Positions 24,610 to 33,764 of a stretch of DNA of 64,000 bases are shown one piece after another. Source of the stretch: Telluria mixta (GTDB lineage Bacteria; Pseudomonadota; Gammaproteobacteria; Burkholderiales; Burkholderiaceae_D); assembly GCF_029223865.1 (NCBI RefSeq), contig NZ_CP119520.1:7378001-7442000 (forward strand), in the 5' to 3' direction. The position numbers and the translations under genes are program-made. Under the pieces are notes generated by a model. The model saw nothing but the letters and a program-made list of their open reading frames with translations. It searched no databases and was not told the origin of the DNA. The stretch's first letter is position 1, and each line of letters starts with the position of its first letter.

Positions 24610-27600
24610 TTACGCCGTCGCCGGACGGCCGCGGCGGGTGGCGAAGCGCCCTGCCTTCACGATCATGCGGAACACGAAGCGTACAAGCACCAGCGTGAGG
24701 ATCGCTTCGACGAAGGTCATCACGAATGCTGGTACCGCGGTGAAGCGCTTTGCGCGGCGGCCGAACTTGGCCACCATGCGGTCGCGGGCGATCTCGATGC
24801 TGTCGTAGAAGGTCGGGACGACCAGCAGCGTCAGGAACGTCGACGTGATCGTACCGCCGATGATCGCGATGGCCAGCGGCTGGTAGAACTCGCCCGAGTC
24901 GCCCAGGGCCAGCGCCACCGGCAGCATGCCGGCGATCAGCGCGAACGTCGTCATCAGGATCGGACGCAGGCGGGCGCGGCCGGCGGCCATCAGCGCCTCT
25001 TCGCGGTCCATGCCTTCCGCTTCGCGGGTACGGGCGGCGTCCAGCAGCAGGATCGCGTTCTTCGCCACGAGGCCCATCAGCATGATGATGCCGATGAAGC
25101 TCATCAGGTTCAGCGTCCCGTTCGTGAGCAGCAGCGCGACGACGACGCCGATCAGCGACAGCGGCAGCGACAGCATCACGCTCAGCGGTGCCGTGAACGA
25201 GCCGAACTGCATCACCAGGATCAGGTACATGAGGCCGATACCGGACACCAGCGCGATCGTCATCTGCGTAAACACTTCCTGCTGGTCCTTGCTCTGGCCA
25301 CCCAGCGCCAGACCGTAGCCAGGCGGGAAGTCCATCGATTTCGCCAGCTTCAGCGCATCGTCCATGACCTCGCCGTTCGAGCGGCCCTGGGCATTGGCCG
25401 ACACGCGCACGACGCGCTTGCCGTCCTTGTGCTCGATCGCGGACGGGCCCTTGCCCATCGTGATCTTCGCGATCTGGTCCAGCGGCACCATCATGTTGCT
25501 GCCGGTAACGGCGATCGGCAGGCGCTCGATATTCTCCAGGCCCACGCGGTCTTCCGGCGCCAGGCGGACGGCCACGTCGCGGGTCTCGCCCGTCGGGTCG
25601 ACCCAGTCGCCGACCTCGATACCGGCGAACGCGACGCGCAGCGCGGTGGCGGCGTCGCCGACCGAGATGCCCATCATGTTCGACAGGCCGCGGTCCAGCT
25701 CGATCTGCAGCTCGTCCTTCGGATCCTGCTGCGACAGCGTGACGTCCACGGCGCCCGGCACTTGCCGCAGTTTCTCCATGTAGGCATTGGTCAGGTCCAT
25801 CAGCTTGCGCGAATCCGGGCCGGTGAACTCGATCTGCACGGGCTTGCCGTTGCCGTTCAGGTCGTCCGTGACCGTGTATTCGGCACCGACGAGGCGGGCG
25901 ATCTTCTCGCGCAGCTCGACGGCGATCTCGGAAGCGCTGCGCTTGCGTTCGCCACGCTTGCCGATGTCGACGTAGATGCGGCCGCCGCCCGAGTTGATCG
26001 ACGCGTTCGTGTCCTTCGTCTCGGACATCGAGCGCGCCAGTGCGGCCGCTTCTTCCATCTTCATGCGGGCATAGCCCACCGACGACGACGCCGGCGTGCG
26101 CACTTCGATCAGCAGCTGGCCGCTGTCCTGCTTCGGCAGGAACGACGTGCCGCCGAACTTGCCTTGCAGGCCCAGCGCCGCGACGAGGCTGAGGACGGCG
26201 ATGATGGCCATCCAGCGGCGGTGGTGCAACGCCCAGGCGATCACGTGACCGTAGCGGTTGGCCTGGTGGTCGAACCAGGTGTTGAAGCGCGCGAGATATT
26301 TCTCGATGCCCTTCTTGGGTGCATGGTGGTGGCCCGGCGGGTCGCCCCAGTAGGCCGACAGCATCGGGTCGAGCGTGAACGAGATGAACAGCGACACGAT
26401 CACGGAGCAGGCCACGGTCAGCGCGAACGGACGGAACCATTCGCCCGAGATGCCCGGCATGAAGGCGACGGGAATGAACACGGCCATGATCGAGAACGTC
26501 GTCGACGCGACGGCCATGCCGATCTCGGCGGTACCCTCGAGGGCGGCCGTGCGGCGGTCGGAACCGTTTTCCATGTGCCGGACGATGTTTTCCCGCACGA
26601 CGATCGCATCGTCGATCAGCACGCCGATGGCCAGCGACAGCCCCAGCAAGGTCATGAAGTTCAGGGTGAAGCCGCACAGCCAGACGGCGATGAACGCGGC
26701 CAGCACGGACGTCGGCAGCGCCAGCGCGGTAATCAGGGTGGAACGCCAGGAATTCAGGAACGCGTACACGACGAAGATGGTCAGCACGGCGCCGAACACG
26801 AGCGATTCGATGACGTTGTTCAGGCTGTCCTGGGCGTCCTCGCCGCCGTCGTACGAAATGTCCAGCTTGGTGCCGGCCGGCAGTTCCTTGCGGATCTGCT
26901 CGATTTCCGCACGCACCTTCTTGGCGATGGCGACGGTCGATGCTTCGCGCGAGCGGATGATCTGGATACCGACGTTCGGCTTGCCGCTGCGCATCGACGC
27001 GCTGTCGATGTCCGCGAAACCGTCCCTGATGTCGGCCACCTGGTTCAGGCGCACGACGGTGTCGCCGTTGCGCTTGACGACGACCTGCGAGAAGTCTTCC
27101 GGACGCTCGATGCGGCCGACGAGGCGGATACCCTTCTCGTCCAGCTCGCTGCGCACCTTGCCCACCGGCGCGTTCGTGTTCTGGCGCGACAGCGCGTTCG
27201 TCACGTCGCTGACGGAGACGTTGTACTCGCGCAGTTTTTCCGAATGGAGCAGCACGGACAACTCACGGCGCAGCGAACCGTTCACCTGCACGTTGGCCAC
27301 GCCGTCGACCGCGCGGAAGCGGTCGGCCAGCTGGTCCTCGGCCAGGCGCGAGATCTCGGCATGGGTCTGCGAGCTCGACGACAGGGCCAGGTTCATGATC
27401 GGCTGGGCGGACGGGTCGACGCGGCGCAGCACGGGCTCGCGCATCTCGATCGGCAGCTTGTAGCGCACGGCCGCGATGGCGTTGCGGACGTCGTCCGACG
27501 CCTCGATCAGGTTGCGCTTGAAGTCGAAGCGCAGCACGATCGTCGCGCTGCCCTCGTTGGCGTACGCATTCACTTCGGTCACGCCCGTGATGGCCTGCAT

Positions 27601-27810
27601 CGGCTTCTCGAGGCGCTGGATGAGTTCGCGTTCGGACGTCTCCGGCGACGCACCCGGATACGGGATCGTGACGACGATGATCGGAATCTCGACGTCCGGG
27701 TTCTGGTTCACGCGCAGATGCTTGAGCGCGAGCAGGCCCATGCACATCATGCCGATGATTAGCACGAGTGTGGCGATGGGCTTCTTGACACTGAAATTGG
27801 ACAGGAACAT
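24610..27810 (-). CDS. RND family multidrug efflux permease (HAE1 type)
   Basis: 1066 residues, twelve membrane helices with two large periplasmic loops. The first helix begins at FSVKKPIATLVLIIG. The proton-relay Asp pair of TM4 is present (GVLIDDAIVVREN), as are PDVEIPIIVVTIPYPGASPE and GLVAKNAILLLD. It belongs to the AcrB/MexB/MdtBC group and should export drugs or other hydrophobic compounds by proton antiport. A His-rich insert GDPPGHHHAPKKG sits in the cytoplasmic stretch before TM7. The adaptor gene ends 15 nt upstream. No TolC-type outer-membrane gene is in the operon, so a shared channel elsewhere is presumed. Confidence 0.95.
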   Translation of the reverse strand: MFLSNFSVKKPIATLVLIIGMMCMGLLALKHLRVNQNPDVEIPIIVVTIPYPGASPETSERELIQRLEKPMQAITGVTEVNAYANEGSATIVLRFDFKRNLIEASDDVRNAIAAVRYKLPIEMREPVLRRVDPSAQPIMNLALSSSSQTHAEISRLAEDQLADRFRAVDGVANVQVNGSLRRELSVLLHSEKLREYNVSVSDVTNALSRQNTNAPVGKVRSELDEKGIRLVGRIERPEDFSQVVVKRNGDTVVRLNQVADIRDGFADIDSASMRSGKPNVGIQIIRSREASTVAIAKKVRAEIEQIRKELPAGTKLDISYDGGEDAQDSLNNVIESLVFGAVLTIFVVYAFLNSWRSTLITALALPTSVLAAFIAVWLCGFTLNFMTLLGLSLAIGVLIDDAIVVRENIVRHMENGSDRRTAALEGTAEIGMAVASTTFSIMAVFIPVAFMPGISGEWFRPFALTVACSVIVSLFISFTLDPMLSAYWGDPPGHHHAPKKGIEKYLARFNTWFDHQANRYGHVIAWALHHRRWMAIIAVLSLVAALGLQGKFGGTSFLPKQDSGQLLIEVRTPASSSVGYARMKMEEAAALARSMSETKDTNASINSGGGRIYVDIGKRGERKRSASEIAVELREKIARLVGAEYTVTDDLNGNGKPVQIEFTGPDSRKLMDLTNAYMEKLRQVPGAVDVTLSQQDPKDELQIELDRGLSNMMGISVGDAATALRVAFAGIEVGDWVDPTGETRDVAVRLAPEDRVGLENIERLPIAVTGSNMMVPLDQIAKITMGKGPSAIEHKDGKRVVRVSANAQGRSNGEVMDDALKLAKSMDFPPGYGLALGGQSKDQQEVFTQMTIALVSGIGLMYLILVMQFGSFTAPLSVMLSLPLSLIGVVVALLLTNGTLNLMSFIGIIMLMGLVAKNAILLLDAARTREAEGMDREEALMAAGRARLRPILMTTFALIAGMLPVALALGDSGEFYQPLAIAIIGGTITSTFLTLLVVPTFYDSIEIARDRMVAKFGRRAKRFTAVPAFVMTFVEAILTLVLVRFVFRMIVKAGRFATRRGRPATA

Positions 27811-27825
27811 GGTGGTTAATCCCGC

Positions 27826-29013
27826 TTATTTACCCTGGGCCGCGTTGTTGGCGGCACTGGCGGCACCGGCGGCGCTGGCGACGCGCGACGCGGCCGCCAT
27901 TTCCACCTTCTGCCCGTCCTTCAGGGTCGAACCCGGATGGCGCAGCACGGTGTCGCCGGACGTCAGGCCGTTCTTGATTTCGAAATTGCCGGTGCGCGGA
28001 TCGCGCGTGCCCACCGTCAGGTCGATCTTCGCCAGCTGGCCGCCCTTCACTTTCCAGGCGTACGTCTTGTCGCCGGCCTTGACCATCGCGGATTCCGGCA
28101 GCGTGATCGCATCGGACAGTTCGGCGTCGATGCGGCCTTCGGCATACAGGCCGGCCACGCGCGGGCGGGCCTCGTTGCTGAAGCCGACGAGCACCTCGAC
28201 CTGGCGGGTGATGTCGTTCGCGCTCGGGTCGATGCGCTTGACGATGCCGGTGAACTTTTGCTCGCCGTAACCGTTGACGCGGAAGAAGACGGGCTGGCCA
28301 ACCTTGACGGCGGCGATCTTGTCGGCCGATACGCGGCCTTCGAAGCGCATGCTCGTCGGATCGATCACTTTCAGCAATTCCTTGCCGATGGCGGCCGTGT
28401 CGCCGGGAGAAACTTTACGGTCGGAGACGATGCCGTCGAACGGCGCGCGCACGACGGTGCGGGTCACCTGCTGCTGGGCGGCCACGAGGCGCGCCCTGGC
28501 GGCGGACAGTTCGCTCTGGGCACTGTTGCGGCGCACTTCCGCATCGTCCAGCGCCTGGGCGGACGTCATGCCGGACGCGCGCAGCGTCTTCAGGCGCTCG
28601 AGGGCGCGGTTGGACTGGTCCAGGGCCTGGGAGGCGGCGCGCTGGGCTTCCTGGGCCGACATCAGGCTGTCGCGGATCGACGTCTCGTCCAGTTTGACCA
28701 GCACGTCACCCTTCTTGACCGGGTCGCCGTTCTCTTTCAGGACCTGCAGCACGATGGCGGAGACTTCCGCGCGCAGGTCGGCCTTGCGTTCCGGCTGGAT
28801 CGAGCCCGTGATCACCGGACCGTTCGCGAGCGCACTGCTTTGCACGGTCAGCACATCCTCGGGGGCGACGAGCAGCTGGACGGCCTTGCCATCCTTCTGC
28901 TTGGCATCCGCCTGCGCGTGGGCCGCGTCGGGCTTGGCAGGGTCCTTGTCGTGTTTGCCGCACGCACTGAGTGCGGAAGCAATGGCAAGGAAGATTATAG
29001 TTTTGCGCAGCAT
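27826..29013 (-). CDS. RND efflux periplasmic adaptor (membrane fusion protein), lipoprotein
   Basis: 395 residues. The lipoprotein signal ends LSAC. The mature part has the HlyD/AcrA order: a lipoyl half-motif (GSIQPERKADLRAEVSAIVL), an alpha-hairpin (about 120-190, heptad-rich), the second lipoyl half (VVRAPFDGIVSDRKVSPGD), a beta-barrel and a membrane-proximal domain. It links the permease to an outer-membrane channel. The C-terminal tail is Ala-rich (ASAAGAASAANNAAQGK). It is the first gene of the pair and has a promoter about 60 bp upstream (separate entry). No local TetR/LysR regulator is present. Confidence 0.95.
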   Translation of the reverse strand: MLRKTIIFLAIASALSACGKHDKDPAKPDAAHAQADAKQKDGKAVQLLVAPEDVLTVQSSALANGPVITGSIQPERKADLRAEVSAIVLQVLKENGDPVKKGDVLVKLDETSIRDSLMSAQEAQRAASQALDQSNRALERLKTLRASGMTSAQALDDAEVRRNSAQSELSAARARLVAAQQQVTRTVVRAPFDGIVSDRKVSPGDTAAIGKELLKVIDPTSMRFEGRVSADKIAAVKVGQPVFFRVNGYGEQKFTGIVKRIDPSANDITRQVEVLVGFSNEARPRVAGLYAEGRIDAELSDAITLPESAMVKAGDKTYAWKVKGGQLAKIDLTVGTRDPRTGNFEIKNGLTSGDTVLRHPGSTLKDGQKVEMAAASRVASAAGAASAANNAAQGK

Positions 29014-29077
29014 TTCTTGGTTCCCCCGAGGATGGACTCGTTACCTGTAAAAATAAGAATATAAAAGGCCAGCGCGC

Positions 29078-29112
29078 AGTATCGATTAGGCCGTCATGAC
29101 CGTCAATTGACG
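29078..29112 (-). promoter_or_regulatory. Promoter of the efflux operon with overlapping palindromes
   Basis: On the minus strand TTGACG (29106-29101) and GATACT (29083-29078) are exactly 17 bp apart. The -35 box lies inside a perfect 12-bp palindrome, CGTCAATTGACG (29101-29112), and an 8-bp palindrome GTCATGAC (29093-29100) abuts it within the spacer. A repressor bound here would block the promoter. Confidence 0.6.
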
Positions 29113-29270
29113 TTTCGGCAAAGCGCGGTTTTGGTGGGATGAACTGCAGATAGGCGGGATGAAATGCGTTTGGCCGAGGTTGAATTGCACGACAAAACGG
29201 ACAGGCGGACGCCGGGCGGACGTCCGGGATTGACGTTTGCGTCAACCCCGTACTCGACAATACTTAGTGC

Positions 29271-29690
29271 TTAGTGGGAGAACAGGCGATAGACCAGGTT
29301 CCCCATCAGGATCCCGGTCACGATGCCCCCGCCGATCTCGACGAGCGTATGGCCCATCCGCTCGCGCAGGGTCATGTGGCCGGCCTTGCCTTCGGCCAGG
29401 CGGTTGATGGCGGCAGCCTGGCGGCCCACGTGCTGGCGCAGGCTGTTGGCGTCGATCATCACGATGAAGCATAGGGTGACGGCTACGCCGAATGCCGGGT
29501 GGGCGATGCCCTCGCGCAGCGCGATCAGGGTCGCCATGCTGGTGACGGTGGCGCTGTGGTTGCTGGGAAAACCGCCGTTTCCGACCAGGTTGAACGCCCA
29601 GCGCCGCTGGCGCGCACTGTTGATGAGGAATTTGATCGGGCCGACCACGAGCCAGGTCAGCACCGGGGTGACCAGATAAGAGACATCCAT
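29271..29690 (-). CDS. Divergent PAP2 family membrane protein (DUF212)
   Basis: 139 residues with four or so membrane helices. The DUF212/YuiD pattern is clear: GGFPSNHSATVTSMATLI, the phosphatase-like SNH segment, then FIVMIDANSLRQHVGRQAAAIN and MGHTLVEIGGGIVTGILMG. It is related to PAP2 acid phosphatase/haloperoxidase folds; the substrate is unknown. Two starts are possible (29690 or 29705) and neither has a clear ribosome-binding site; I chose the one that begins just before the first helix. Confidence 0.85.
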   Translation of the reverse strand: MDVSYLVTPVLTWLVVGPIKFLINSARQRRWAFNLVGNGGFPSNHSATVTSMATLIALREGIAHPAFGVAVTLCFIVMIDANSLRQHVGRQAAAINRLAEGKAGHMTLRERMGHTLVEIGGGIVTGILMGNLVYRLFSH

Positions 29691-29873
29691 GTGAAATCCA
29701 TTCAAGGGAAAACGGGAGGCATGACGCCGGGCGGCATTATGGCAGATGCAATGTCACGTGAGCAATTCATGCCTCGACGATCGATGCGCCCGCCAAAGTG
29801 GGAAACGGGTTAATATGCGCCGTGTGGTCATTCAGACAATGCGAAGATAATTATTGAGTCACAGGAGTAGTGC

Positions 29874-30914
29874 ATGCAACATTTCAGGTTGTCGTTCGTG
29901 GTCACCGCCGTCCTGCTGGCGCTGGCCGGCTGGTGGGGCTTTTCCCACGGTGGCACCGCCGGCCTCCTGCAAGCGCTGTGGATCGCGGCCGTGCTGGGCG
30001 TGCTCGAGATCTCGCTGTCGTTCGACAACGCCGTCGTCAACGCCTCCGTCCTGCGCAACTGGAACGCGTTCTGGCAAAAGCTGTTCCTCACGGTCGGCAT
30101 CATCGTCGCCGTATTCGGCATGCGCCTGTTGTTTCCCCTCCTCATCGTGTCGGTGGCGACGGGCCTGGGCCTGATCGACGTCTGGCACATGGCCGTCAAC
30201 AATCCGGACGAGTACGCGCGCAACCTGACGTCGCGCCATGCCGAAGTGGCCGCGTTCGGCGGCGCGTTCCTGCTGCTGGTCTTCCTCAACTTCCTGTTCG
30301 ACGAGGAAAAGGAACTCCATTGGCTGGGCTGGATCGAAGAAAAGGTCGGCAAGTACGGCTCGGAAGGCCTCGCCGTCCTGCTCACCCTGCTCGCCGTGTT
30401 CGGCTGCATGAGCCTCGTGCCGCAGGACCGCAAGCTGTCCACGCTCATCGCGGGCGTCGTCGGCGTGCTGATCTACGTAGGTGTCGACTGGTTCAGCGGG
30501 CTGCTGGAGGAAGAAGAATCCGATCCGGCGGTCGGCAAGCTGATCTCGCAAGGCAGTATCGGCGGCTTCATGTACCTGGAAGTGCTGGACGCGTCGTTCA
30601 GCTTCGACGGCGTCATCGGGGCGTTCGCGATCACCAACGACGTCGTGGTGATCATGCTCGGCCTGGCCATCGGCGCCATGTTCGTGCGGTCGCTGACCGT
30701 GTTCCTCGTGCACAAGGGCACGCTGGAAGAATTTGTCTTCCTCGAGCACGGCGCGCACTACGCGATCGGCATCCTGGCCCTGATCATGTTCGCCAGCGTC
30801 GAGTATGAGATTCCCGAATGGTTCACCGGCCTGTCCGGCGTGGCCTTCATCCTGGTATCGCTGTGGTCGTCGATCCGCTACAAGAAGCGCGAGCAACTCG
30901 AGTCGGCGACCTGA
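29874..30914 (+). CDS. TerC-related DUF475 integral membrane protein
   Basis: 346 residues with about nine membrane helices. Repeated acidic membrane motifs typical of TerC/DUF475 are visible: EISLSFDNAVVNASVL in the first half and EVLDASFSFDGVIGAFAIT in the second. TerC proteins are linked to metal ion (Mn) handling and tellurite resistance. AGGAG lies nine bases before the ATG. terD follows 31 nt later, forming a two-gene unit. I looked for a yybP-ykoY manganese riboswitch upstream and saw none. Confidence 0.92.
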   Translation: MQHFRLSFVVTAVLLALAGWWGFSHGGTAGLLQALWIAAVLGVLEISLSFDNAVVNASVLRNWNAFWQKLFLTVGIIVAVFGMRLLFPLLIVSVATGLGLIDVWHMAVNNPDEYARNLTSRHAEVAAFGGAFLLLVFLNFLFDEEKELHWLGWIEEKVGKYGSEGLAVLLTLLAVFGCMSLVPQDRKLSTLIAGVVGVLIYVGVDWFSGLLEEEESDPAVGKLISQGSIGGFMYLEVLDASFSFDGVIGAFAITNDVVVIMLGLAIGAMFVRSLTVFLVHKGTLEEFVFLEHGAHYAIGILALIMFASVEYEIPEWFTGLSGVAFILVSLWSSIRYKKREQLESAT

Positions 30915-30945
30915 ACCGTAGTCATATCATCAGAAAGGAAGCAAG

Positions 30946-31521
30946 ATGGCGATCAGTTTGCAGAAAGGCGGCAACGTCAACCTGTCCAAGGAAGATCCGA
31001 ACCTGAAAAAGGTCATCATCGGCCTCGGCTGGGACCCGCGCGCGACCGACGGTGCTACCTTCGACCTCGACGGCAGCGCCTTCCTGCTGCGCGGCGACGG
31101 CAAGGTGCGCGGCGATGCCGACTTCATCTTCTACAACAACCTGCAGTCCAGCGACGGTTCCGTCAAGCACACGGGCGACAACCGCACGGGCCAGGGCGAA
31201 GGCGACGACGAGCGCCTCATGGTCGACCTCACGCGCGTGCCGCCGGAGGTCGAAAAGATCGCGTTCGCCGTCACGATCCACGAGGCCGACCAGCGCCGCC
31301 AGAGCTTCGGCCAGGTCGCGCGCGCCTTCATCCGCTGCCTGAACGCGGACGGCGAGCGCGAGATCGCCCGCTACGACCTGTCGGAAGACAGCTCGACGGA
31401 GACGGCGATGATCTTCGGCGAACTGTACCGCTACGGCAGCGAGTGGAAATTCCGCGCCGTGGGCCAGGGCTACAACGGCGGCCTCGGGCCCCTCGCCCGC
31501 TCGTTCGGGGTACAGGTCTAA
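30946..31521 (+). CDS. terD: TerD family protein
   Basis: 191 residues. It starts [18 protein letters not shown] and continues [46 protein letters not shown] and [26 protein letters not shown], which are TerD hallmarks including the Asp-rich calcium sites. It is a cytoplasmic stress protein that binds Ca2+. It lies just after the DUF475 gene, with AAAGGAAG before the ATG. No terA/B/E/F/Z genes are nearby, so this is a minimal TerC-like/TerD pair rather than a full ter operon. Confidence 0.96.
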   Translation: MAISLQKGGNVNLSKEDPNLKKVIIGLGWDPRATDGATFDLDGSAFLLRGDGKVRGDADFIFYNNLQSSDGSVKHTGDNRTGQGEGDDERLMVDLTRVPPEVEKIAFAVTIHEADQRRQSFGQVARAFIRCLNADGEREIARYDLSEDSSTETAMIFGELYRYGSEWKFRAVGQGYNGGLGPLARSFGVQV

Positions 31522-31544
31522 GACTAGCCTAATTGACAATCCGG

Positions 31545-31570
31545 GCGCCCATGTCAGAATGGGCGCGCTT
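31545..31570 (+). terminator. Possible terminator after terD
   Basis: GCGCCCAT (31545-31552) and ATGGGCGC (31559-31566) form a perfect 8-bp stem with a 6-nt loop. The following GCTTCG is poor in T, so efficiency is uncertain. Confidence 0.4.
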
Positions 31571-31605
31571 CGTCACGCCCCGTGACCTTAATCTCGCACA
31601 CGACC

Positions 31606-32010
31606 ATGCCCAAGACCCTGCCGCGCCGCGCCATCGCCATCCTCGCCTCCGTCGTCATCGCCGCCGTGGCGATGTTCGCCCTGTACACGTGGATCGTGCT
31701 GAACTGGTCGTATTCGGAAGGCGAACGGGCCGGCTACCTGCAGAAACTGTCGCGCAAGGGCTGGCTGTGCAAGACGTGGGAAGGCGAGATCCTGCTGTCG
31801 AGCATGCCCGGTGCCATTCCCGAGCGCTTCAACTTCACCGTGCGCGACGAGAACGTCGTGCGCCAGCTGCAGGCCGCCATGGGGCAGCGCGTGCAACTGA
31901 CCTATTCGCAGCACGTCGGCATCCCGACCTCGTGCTTCGGCGAGACGGAGTACTTCGTCGACAAGGCCGTCGTCGGCGGGTCGAATCCGGTAGCGCCCAG
32001 CAATATGTGA
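31606..32010 (+). CDS. Conserved small membrane-anchored protein of unknown function
   Basis: 134 residues. One N-terminal membrane helix (about 8-28, AIAILASVVIAAVAMFALYTWIVL) precedes NWSYSEGERAGYLQKLSRKGWLCKTWEGE and a small C-terminal domain with two Cys (WLCKTW and SCFGETEYF). I recall close relatives in Burkholderiales that are sometimes labelled 6-phosphogluconate dehydrogenase, but nothing of that enzyme is visible: no Rossmann motif and far too short. The ATG at 31606 starts just before the membrane helix; a TTG eight codons earlier is less likely. It stands alone between terD and the halogenase. Confidence 0.75.
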   Translation: MPKTLPRRAIAILASVVIAAVAMFALYTWIVLNWSYSEGERAGYLQKLSRKGWLCKTWEGEILLSSMPGAIPERFNFTVRDENVVRQLQAAMGQRVQLTYSQHVGIPTSCFGETEYFVDKAVVGGSNPVAPSNM

Positions 32011-32035
32011 CGCGCTGTTGCGTCTTCTTTGTTAA

Positions 32036-32060
32036 ACAAATGTTATACGCAAACATTTGT
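32036..32060. promoter_or_regulatory. Putative operator upstream of the halogenase gene
   Basis: ACAAATGTT (32036-32044) and AACATTTGT (32052-32060) form a perfect 9-bp inverted repeat around a 7-bp spacer. It ends two bases before the predicted -35 box, so a dimeric regulator bound here would touch RNA polymerase. No regulator gene is adjacent. Confidence 0.5.
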
Positions 32061-32061
32061 G

Positions 32062-32090
32062 TTGCCGACTGCACAGCCCTGCCCTACACT
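32062..32090 (+). promoter_or_regulatory. Putative sigma-70 promoter of the halogenase gene
   Basis: TTGCCG (32062-32067) and TACACT (32085-32090) are spaced by exactly 17 bp. The ribosome-binding site AGGAGA (32112-32117) and ATG (32122) follow at normal distances. Confidence 0.5.
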
Positions 32091-32121
32091 CTCCTGAACA
32101 AGTAATACAACAGGAGACGAC

Positions 32122-33626
32122 ATGCAACAAAACCCCATCCGCAAAATCGTCATCGTGGGGGCGGCACCGCCGGCTGGATGGCCGCGGCACCACTGGCCCA
32201 GCGCATGGGCAAGCGCTGCGAGATCGTACTGGTGGAATCGCCGGACATCGGCACGATCGGCGTCGGCGAAGCGACCTTGCCGACGATCCGCTTCTATAAC
32301 GCGGCCCTCCAGCTGGACCACGCGGACTTCATCAAAAAGACCCAGGCCAGCTTCAAGCTCGGCATCGAATTCAAGGATTGGGGTCACGTCGGCAACCGCT
32401 TCTTCCACGGTTTCGGCGACTTTGGTCCGCCCGTCAACGGCATCCAGGCGCACCATTACTGGCTGCGCCTCGCGCGGTCGTTCGACCACATGCCGGCCCT
32501 GGAAAACTGGTCGACGGCGTCGATCATGGCGCGCGAGAACAAATTCGCGATGCCGAGCGACGCGCAGCCGGGCGTCACGGACGCCTATTCGTTCGGTTAC
32601 CACTTCGACGCCGGCCTGTACGCCGCCTTCCTGCGCGATTACGCGATGGCGCGCGGCGCCAAGCGCGTCGAAGGCACGATCACCAGCGTCGACCAGCATC
32701 CGGAAACCGGCTTCGTCACGGCCGTGCGCCTGGCCGACGGCCGCACGCTCGACGGCGACCTGTTCATCGACTGCTCGGGCTTCCGCGGCCTGCTGATCGA
32801 AGGCGCGCTGAAGGCCGGCTACGACGACTGGAGCGAGCACCTGCCCTGCAACAGCGCCCTCGCCGTCCCGTGCGCGCGCGTCGAACCGCTGACGCCCTAT
32901 ACCCGTTCGACGGCCAAGGGGGCGGGCTGGCTGTGGCGCATCCCGCTGCAGCACCGCACCGGCAACGGCCACGTGTACAGCGATGCGTTCACGACGGACG
33001 ACAAGGCACGCCAGGACCTGCTCGACGGCCTCGACGGGGCCGCGCTGGACGAGCCGCGCCAGCTGCGTTTCGTCACCGGCAAGCGCAAGAAATCGTGGGT
33101 CAAGAACGTCGTGGCGATCGGATTGTCGGCCGGCTTCGTCGAGCCGCTGGAATCGACCAGCATCAGCCTGATCGAAACGGCCGTCGGCACGCTGATCGAA
33201 CAGTTTCCGGACCGCGACTTCCGTCCCGAGCTCGCGGATGAATTCAACCGGATCATCGGCAGCCGCTACGAGTCGATCCGCGACTTCATCGTCATGCACT
33301 ACAAGCTGACGAAGCGCGACGACACCGAGTTCTGGCGCTATTGCGCGAACATGACCATCCCCGATTCGCTCGCGCACCAGATCGAGCTGTTCCGCGAGAC
33401 GGGCCGCGTCGCGATCCTCGACCGTGACAGTTTTCTGCTACCGTCGTTCGTGTCGATGCTGGTCGGCCTGGGCGTCGAGCCGAAGCGCTATGATCCGTTC
33501 GTGGACGATGTCGACATGCGCCAGCTGCACGGGCACTTCGCCGGACTGCGCGACCTCATCGTGCAGACGGTGGCGAAGATGCCGTCACACAGCGCGTATC
33601 TGGAGAAGAACGCGAAAGCCGGTTAG
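32122..33626 (+). pseudogene. Flavin-dependent tryptophan halogenase family protein, frameshifted near the N-terminus
   Basis: AGGAGA and ATG 32122 start the frame MQQNPIRKIVIVG, after which the FAD motif should read GGGTAGW. The sequence instead has five G's (32157-32161) where six restore VGGGTAGWMAAAPLAQRM, so the original frame is lost by one base. The rest (32178-33626, 482 codons from an internal ATG without ribosome-binding site) is intact. It has VGEATLPTIRFYN, the conserved Lys in ASFKLGIEF, the halogenase WxWxIP motif as WLWRIP, and GLSAGFVEPLESTSISL. Halogenases use FADH2, O2 and chloride/bromide to halogenate tryptophan or indoles. As written the protein lacks its FAD-binding start; an indel error in the assembly is equally likely. 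Confidence 0.85.
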
Positions 33627-33630
33627 TACC

Positions 33631-33756
33631 GTCATTCCCGCGCACGCGGGAATCCATACAGCGTCGCAGAATTCCGTACGCGGGAAGCGCCATGGCGCAA
33701 GCCGTAGCCCGACTTTCGGAAGCTCAGCATGGGTTCCCGCTTTCGCGGGAACGACG
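33631..33756. repeat. REP-like palindrome pair (copy 1)
   Basis: Two inverted units flank about 75 bp: GTCATTCCCGCGCACGCGGGAA at the left, and GGGTTCCCGCTTTCGCGGGA followed by ACGACG at the right. Each is itself a hairpin, and the outer ends are in opposite orientation. Related copies lie at 38166-38246 and 50935-51018. It sits between the convergent halogenase and coiled-coil genes. Confidence 0.75.
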
Positions 33757-33764
33757 TATTCGGG

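Noticed and set aside
29691..29873. Possible yybP-ykoY manganese riboswitch before the TerC-like gene
   Set aside because: No matching conserved loops; only a normal AGGAG site is seen.
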